NCBI GenBank assembly: GCA_017435865.1
Contig: JAFSEF010000128.1
Location: 1-44,620 of the forward strand
From: Clostridia bacterium
GTDB lineage: Bacteria > Bacillota > Clostridia > Oscillospirales > Acutalibacteraceae
Length of the DNA stretch: 44,620 nucleotides
Direction of reading: 5' to 3'
The position numbers and the translations under genes are program-made. Below, one piece after another: positions 40,605 to 44,620 of the stretch; position 1 is the stretch's first letter; the number at the start of each line of letters is the position of its first letter. Under the pieces are notes generated by a model. The model was given only the letters and a program-made list of their open reading frames with translations, ran no database searches and had not been told where the DNA came from.

Positions 40605-42026
40605 ATGAAAGTTTTGTATGTCGCGAGTGAAGCTCGTCCGTTTATTGCAAGTGGCGGTCTTGCCGACGTAGCAGGCTCTTTGCCTGTTGCACTGCGTAAA
40701 AGACTGATCGGCTGTCGCGTCGTGCTTCCTCTCTATGAAGGCATTCCTGCAAAATTCCGTGATAATATGACATTTATCACGCACATTACAGTCCCTGTAG
40801 CCTGGAGAAGACAGTATTGCGGCGTGTTTGAAAGCAAAGTTGACGGCGTTATTTATTATTTCATTGACAATCAGTATTATTTCAAGCGTGACGGCATCTA
40901 CGGGCATTATGATGATGCAGAACGTTTTGCGTTTTTCTCAAGAGCCGTTCTTGAAATTATTCCTTATATCGATTTTAAACCTGACATCATTCATTGTAAT
41001 GACTGGCAGACGGCTTTGATTCCCGTATATTATTCTGAGTTCTATGCAAACAGAAGCGGATGGGAAAATATTAAGACAATATATACCATTCACAATATTC
41101 AGTATCAAGGCAAATACGGTAAAGAAATTACCAACGATGTTGTCGGCATCCCCAATGAGGCTGTGCCGCTTCTTGAATATGACGATTGCATCAACTTCAT
41201 GAAGGGTGGCATTGAGTGTGCCAATGCTGTCACAACCGTCAGCCCTTCGTATGCAAAAGAAATTCTTGATCCCTGGTATTCCCATGGACTTGACACGATT
41301 TTGCTTATGCGTGAATGGAAGCTGCATGGCATTCTCAACGGTATCAGCTATGACATGTATGATCCGGAAAATGATACGGATATTGCAGTGAATTATAATT
41401 CTGAAACTGCAGATAAAAAGAGTGCAAATAAGATTGCTCTGCAAAGAGAAATGGGCTTGCCTGAACGCAAAGATGTACCGGTGATCGGCGTTGTCAGCCG
41501 ACTTGTTTCGCACAAAGGATTCGACCTTGTCAAAGCTGTACTTGAAGAAATTCTTTGCACGGAAGATGTGCAGTTTACGGTGCTCGGTTCGGGTGACTGG
41601 GAATATGAAAGCTTTATGGCAGAAATGGCATCACGTTATCCTGAAAAACTTGCTTTCCGTTGCGGCTTTATTCCGTCTCTTGCAAAACGCATTTATGCAG
41701 GTACGGATATCTTCCTTATGCCGTCCAAGAGTGAACCTTGCGGCCTTTCACAGATGATTGCACTTCGTTACGGTTCCATTCCGATCGTCCGCGAAACCGG
41801 CGGATTGAAAGATTCCGTCTTTGACAGTGGTCTTGGTGAAGGCAATGGCTTTACGTTTGCAAATTACAATGCACACGATATGCTGCACTGTATACGTCGT
41901 GCAATCGGTGGTTATGCTGATGCTGAAGGCTGGGCTATTCTTCGCAAGCGTGCAATGGAATGCGATTACAGTTGGAAACGTTCTGCAAATGAGTATATCC
42001 GTTTGTATAAATCACTTCTGAAGTAA
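40605..42026 (+). CDS. glgA: Glycogen synthase (GT5)
   Basis: 473 residues, two Rossmann-like domains. N-terminal MKVLYVASEARPFIASGGLA matches GT5 except that the KTGGL motif reads ASGGL: the position of the Lys that contacts ADP-glucose phosphate is Ala15. The rest is normal: HCNDWQTALIPVY, TIHNIQYQGKY, GVVSRLVSHKGFDLV, MPSKSEPCGLSQMIALRYGSIPIVRETGGL. It transfers glucose from ADP-glucose to growing alpha-1,4-glucan. ATG 40605 has GGAGGT upstream. The sugar-isomerase-like gene follows after 13 bases. Confidence 0.95.
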   Translation: MKVLYVASEARPFIASGGLADVAGSLPVALRKRLIGCRVVLPLYEGIPAKFRDNMTFITHITVPVAWRRQYCGVFESKVDGVIYYFIDNQYYFKRDGIYGHYDDAERFAFFSRAVLEIIPYIDFKPDIIHCNDWQTALIPVYYSEFYANRSGWENIKTIYTIHNIQYQGKYGKEITNDVVGIPNEAVPLLEYDDCINFMKGGIECANAVTTVSPSYAKEILDPWYSHGLDTILLMREWKLHGILNGISYDMYDPENDTDIAVNYNSETADKKSANKIALQREMGLPERKDVPVIGVVSRLVSHKGFDLVKAVLEEILCTEDVQFTVLGSGDWEYESFMAEMASRYPEKLAFRCGFIPSLAKRIYAGTDIFLMPSKSEPCGLSQMIALRYGSIPIVRETGGLKDSVFDSGLGEGNGFTFANYNAHDMLHCIRRAIGGYADAEGWAILRKRAMECDYSWKRSANEYIRLYKSLLK

Positions 42027-42039
42027 GAGAGGATCAGAC

Positions 42040-42906
42040 ATGGCAGAGTTTATTCTCTCCGCATTTGCGGATGAAGCAGGTGGCGGATTACTTTCACAGA
42101 TCCGGGCATTGAAAGAAAATAATCTGTCTCATATTGAACCACGTGGTCTTGATTACGGAAATATTTCCGATTATACGGAAGCTGATTGTCGTGAAATGAA
42201 GATGATTCTTGATTATAACGGAATCGGTGTTTCCGCATTGGGTTCTCCGTTTGGTAAAATCAATATTGAGGATGATTTTGCACCGCATTTTGAAAAGTTC
42301 AAAAGAGGTGTTGAAAATGCCTGCATACTCGGAACAAACAATATCCGTATGTTCAGTTTTTATTTTACACAGGAGCAGAATCCGGATGATTACAGAGACG
42401 AAGTGTTTGCACGGCTTGAACAATTTTGTGATTATTCTCTGAAAAGCGGTATTTGGTGCTGTCATGAAAATGAAAAGGGAATATACGGTGATAACGAAAT
42501 CAGATGTCTTGACATTCTGAAGACATTGAACGGAAAAATCAAAGGGGTCTTTGATCCTGCTAATTTCGTTCAATGCGGTGTGCAGATTCTTCCTGCTTAT
42601 GAGCTTCTGAAAGATTATATTGAGTATATGCACATAAAAGATTGTCGGTATGAAGACGGCTTTGTTGTTCCCCCCGGCAAGGGTGATGCCTGTCTGCAGC
42701 AGCTTCTTGCTTTGTTTTCGCAGCAGGAAGGCAATCGTTTCCTGACACTTGAGCCGCATCTTAAAGTTTTTGATGGGCTGAAGGATCTTGAACCTGACGG
42801 CGGTGAAGCATCTGTCAGCGAACGCTTTACTTATCCGACAAATCGTGATGCATTCAATGCTGCAGCAGATGCTTTGCACGGTTTGTTGCAGTGCATCGGC
42901 AAATAA
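42040..42906 (+). CDS. Sugar phosphate isomerase/epimerase-like TIM-barrel protein
   Basis: 288 residues, xylose isomerase-like/AP endonuclease 2 fold. Metal-binding residues expected for the family are visible: CCHENEKGIYG (Glu), GVFDPANFVQCG (Asp), EYMHIKDCRYEDG (His, Asp) and RFLTLEPHLK (Glu). Members isomerise or epimerise sugars, inositols or hydroxypyruvate; the substrate is unknown. It follows glgA by 13 bases with GAGAGGA before its ATG, so it is co-transcribed with the glycogen genes, which is not a usual arrangement. Confidence 0.87.
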   Translation: MAEFILSAFADEAGGGLLSQIRALKENNLSHIEPRGLDYGNISDYTEADCREMKMILDYNGIGVSALGSPFGKINIEDDFAPHFEKFKRGVENACILGTNNIRMFSFYFTQEQNPDDYRDEVFARLEQFCDYSLKSGIWCCHENEKGIYGDNEIRCLDILKTLNGKIKGVFDPANFVQCGVQILPAYELLKDYIEYMHIKDCRYEDGFVVPPGKGDACLQQLLALFSQQEGNRFLTLEPHLKVFDGLKDLEPDGGEASVSERFTYPTNRDAFNAAADALHGLLQCIGK

Positions 42907-42925
42907 ACTGTTAAATGATCAATAA

Positions 42926-42966
42926 AAATGAGCTGAGTACAAATGATGTGCTCAGCTCATTTATTT
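42926..42966. terminator. Bidirectional terminator at the end of the glycogen operon
   Basis: Perfect 12-bp stem AAATGAGCTGAG (42926-42937) / CTCAGCTCATTT (42951-42962); T-rich on both strands. Confidence 0.88.
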
Positions 42967-42974
42967 ATGAAAGG

Positions 42975-44330
42975 TTATTTGAGAGAAAGCGTACAGTTGT
43001 TATCTGATATTCCGTAATTACCGGCTGTGTGCTTCAGGATTTCAAAAAGATCAGCTTTTTCTCCCCATGTGGTTTTGAGATTGATCCTGTTGAGTATCGG
43101 TCGCAATCTTTTGAACAGTCCTAAAATTGCATCTCCTTTGGGGATTCCTTCTACAAAAGGTTGATCCCCTTCAAAAATACTGCGAACCAATTCAATTGCA
43201 AGTTCAGCAAAGGGAATATCCTTGACACTGTCATCCACTTTGATGAAAAGCATTTTTGCAACCTTGCCGACTGACCACCCGTTGACGGCCTTTCCGAGAA
43301 TGGTAACCACCTTTTCAATGGCCTTGCTGTCACCCATACGCACCTTTCTCATAATGCGTTGCGGATCATTAACCATACCCGTCAGCATGGTGCGGATCAT
43401 GCGTTCAAACTGATCCTGCATATACTGTTTGCCTGTTTTTCCGCCCTTGTCCCATTCAAATTCAGGCACGGGAATGCTTTCAATTTCCACCGTGGCTTCA
43501 TCCTTGATGGTCACAAGGCGCATGAATGCAGGGCAGCCGATGACAGAGCCCGTGCAGACATCCCATATTTTATTGCCGTTTTCTGTTGTATGCACATTCA
43601 CACTCTGATTGTGCATGTGTCCGGTGAAAATCAGATGCACGTCATTATCAGCAAGAATGGTTGCGAGAGCTTTGCCGTTTTTCTGCGTTGCATCACCGAC
43701 AAGCCAGAACAAAGGCTGACCGGGCAGCAGGGGATAGTGCTCCATTGCAATCATCATCTTGCCGTCTTCTTTTGCCTTCTTTGCCTGTTTTTCAACCCAT
43801 GCAAGGAAATCATCGTCATAGGCTTTGCCTTTACCGTCTTCAGTGTCATTGCAAAGCACAAGCAACCGCACATCATCGGAAAGCTCGGCAACATACGACA
43901 GATGTTCTTTGTTGAATGCAATTGCATCCTCATAGCCATAGTCCTTATAATAGTCATACAAGTCATCAAAGTCAACGCCCTCGGGCTCGATTCTGCCGGT
44001 TTCGTTGAAAGCAAAAGGATGCTTGTTGAAGTCGTGTCCGGCAGTCACAACATAAATATCCTTACCGCTATTTTTCAGCTTCTTCAGCAACTTGCCGAAG
44101 CTTTTGTGGCTTTCCTTTTCACCGTTAAATGAAAGGTCACCTGCAATCAGTACTTTGTCAGCTCTTTTATCGTTAGCAAGATATTCAAACGCAGCTTCAT
44201 TGATGGCGGCCGTTTCCGCAAAGCATTTCTGCTCAAAGTCCATGAAGTTTTCGTATTCTTTTCCCCAACAACCGAGCGAATGTTCAAAATAATGCGTGTC
44301 GGTGATTACAAAAAAATTAAGTTCTTTCAA
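42975..44330 (-). CDS. Calcineurin-like metallophosphoesterase
   Basis: 451 residues from TTG 44330. Motifs: FFVITDTHYF, VLIAGDLSFNGE, VTAGHDFN, MEHYPLLPGQ and LIFTGHMHNQSV, the last being the GHxH metal site. The usual GNHD reads AGHD here. The C-terminal 150 residues are helical with no recognised domain. No clear signal peptide. The start is taken as TTG 44330 because AGAGGTG lies seven bases upstream and the promoter at 44364-44392 would begin transcription near 44357, after the in-frame ATG at 44360. Substrate unknown; large cytosolic MPEs of this type often act on nucleotides or phosphodiesters. Confidence 0.85.
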   Translation of the reverse strand: MKELNFFVITDTHYFEHSLGCWGKEYENFMDFEQKCFAETAAINEAAFEYLANDKRADKVLIAGDLSFNGEKESHKSFGKLLKKLKNSGKDIYVVTAGHDFNKHPFAFNETGRIEPEGVDFDDLYDYYKDYGYEDAIAFNKEHLSYVAELSDDVRLLVLCNDTEDGKGKAYDDDFLAWVEKQAKKAKEDGKMMIAMEHYPLLPGQPLFWLVGDATQKNGKALATILADNDVHLIFTGHMHNQSVNVHTTENGNKIWDVCTGSVIGCPAFMRLVTIKDEATVEIESIPVPEFEWDKGGKTGKQYMQDQFERMIRTMLTGMVNDPQRIMRKVRMGDSKAIEKVVTILGKAVNGWSVGKVAKMLFIKVDDSVKDIPFAELAIELVRSIFEGDQPFVEGIPKGDAILGLFKRLRPILNRINLKTTWGEKADLFEILKHTAGNYGISDNNCTLSLK

Positions 44331-44363
44331 GGAAATACACCTCTTTTTGCCATATTCCATGTT

Positions 44364-44392
44364 ATTTTATCATGTCTGAAAAAATATGTCAA
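44364..44392 (-). promoter_or_regulatory. Promoter of the metallophosphoesterase at 42975-44330
   Basis: Minus strand: -35 TTGACA (44387-44392), 17-base spacer, -10 TAAAAT (44364-44369). Confidence 0.75.
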
Positions 44393-44419
44393 TATCAACA
44401 GCAAACTTTAAAAATCATC

Positions 44420-44448
44420 TTGTAATTCTGTGCAAAATGTGTTATTTA
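44420..44448 (+). promoter_or_regulatory. Possible promoter of the GH29 gene
   Basis: -35 TTGTAA (44420-44425), 17-base spacer, -10 TATTTA (44443-44448). Weak match; a TATAAT at 44464-44469 is too near the ribosome binding site to serve. Confidence 0.4.
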
Positions 44449-44483
44449 TTAAGTAAAGATTTTTTATAATGGGAGGATTTACT

Positions 44484-44620
44484 GTGAAATACGAAAGCAA
44501 TTGGAAATCTCTTGATTCAAGACCTGTTCCGCAATGGTTTCAGGATGCCAAATTCGGCATTTTCATTCACTGGGGGCTTTATTCCGTGCCGGGATACGCC
44601 AAAAAAGGTGACTATGCCGA
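44484..44620 (+). CDS. GH29 alpha-L-fucosidase, 5' end only
   Basis: Only the first 45 codons are in the window. From GTG 44484, behind GGGAGGA, the protein reads [20 protein letters not shown] then [12 protein letters not shown], the well-known N-terminus of alpha-L-fucosidases (Pfam Alpha_L_fucos), where the HWG residues line the fucose pocket. No signal peptide, so cytoplasmic. It should release terminal alpha-L-fucose. The nucleophile region lies beyond the window edge. Confidence 0.9.
   Translation, partial: MKYESNWKSLDSRPVPQWFQDAKFGIFIHWGLYSVPGYAKKGDYA

Noticed and set aside
1-44620. tRNA or rRNA genes, CRISPR arrays, insertion sequences, prophage genes
   Set aside because: None seen by eye on either strand: no repeat-spacer pattern, no transposase or integrase motifs, no tRNA-like clover leaf. 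Short tRNA-like elements could still have been missed without a covariance search.

Overview
The window reads as a chromosomal segment from an anaerobic, endospore-forming, low-to-moderate GC Gram-positive bacterium of the class Clostridia, probably a gut Oscillospirales/Ruminococcaceae-type organism. The basis is sporulation sigma factor SigG, an IreB-type phosphoprotein, a T-box-controlled pheST operon, a Clostridia-style glgB-glgC-glgD-glgA operon, strong AGGAGG-type ribosome binding sites, sigma-A-like promoters and lipoprotein signal peptides. The taxonomic call is inference; there is no rRNA or tRNA gene in the window. No insertion sequence, prophage, CRISPR array or replication origin was seen.

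Layout. Positions 1-1308 hold a truncated secreted beta-helix (pectate-lyase-like) protein and a rhodanese lipoprotein, both on the minus strand. Positions 1431-3666 are a three-gene unit: a GNAT acetyltransferase fused to a cysteine-rich module, a flavin/PNPOx-like protein and a methyltransferase. Positions 3768-6478 carry sigG behind a hairpin that covers its ribosome binding site, then ireB, a small unknown gene and the alanine aminotransferase alaA. Positions 6576-16814 are mostly accessory carbohydrate genes: a CPBP protease, a TIM-barrel glycosidase-like protein, a sialidase-fold protein, a GH78 rhamnosidase with an MBL hydrolase, an aldo/keto reductase, a glycerophosphodiesterase and another glycosidase-like protein. 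Positions 16947-26101 hold a lone condensation-domain protein, an XRE regulator, a GH2 beta-galactosidase, and an operon of lipoprotein, HAD phosphatase and GH127 beta-L-arabinofuranosidase. Positions 26155-30430 hold pheT, pheS, their T-box leader and yfcE. Positions 30550-33586 hold a metallophosphoesterase and a membrane-anchored pseudokinase. Positions 33762-36128 are a polar amino acid ABC transporter. Positions 36299-42906 are the glycogen operon plus a sugar isomerase-like gene. The right end carries a further phosphoesterase on the minus strand and the start of a GH29 alpha-L-fucosidase.

How it fits together. The GH78, GH2 and GH127 enzymes, and the visible start of the GH29 enzyme, have no export signal, so they look like cytoplasmic enzymes that finish off imported plant or mucin-type oligosaccharides (rhamnose, galactose, arabinose, fucose). 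The beta-helix protein at the left edge is the only secreted one. Surplus glucose could be stored through the glycogen operon. No sugar transporter lies in the window, so the uptake step must be encoded elsewhere.

The items most worth a second look are the pseudokinase with an apparent ACG start codon, the sigG leader hairpin, the GNAT fusion with an abrupt change of base composition, the orphan condensation-domain protein, and two glycosidase-like families that I cannot place.
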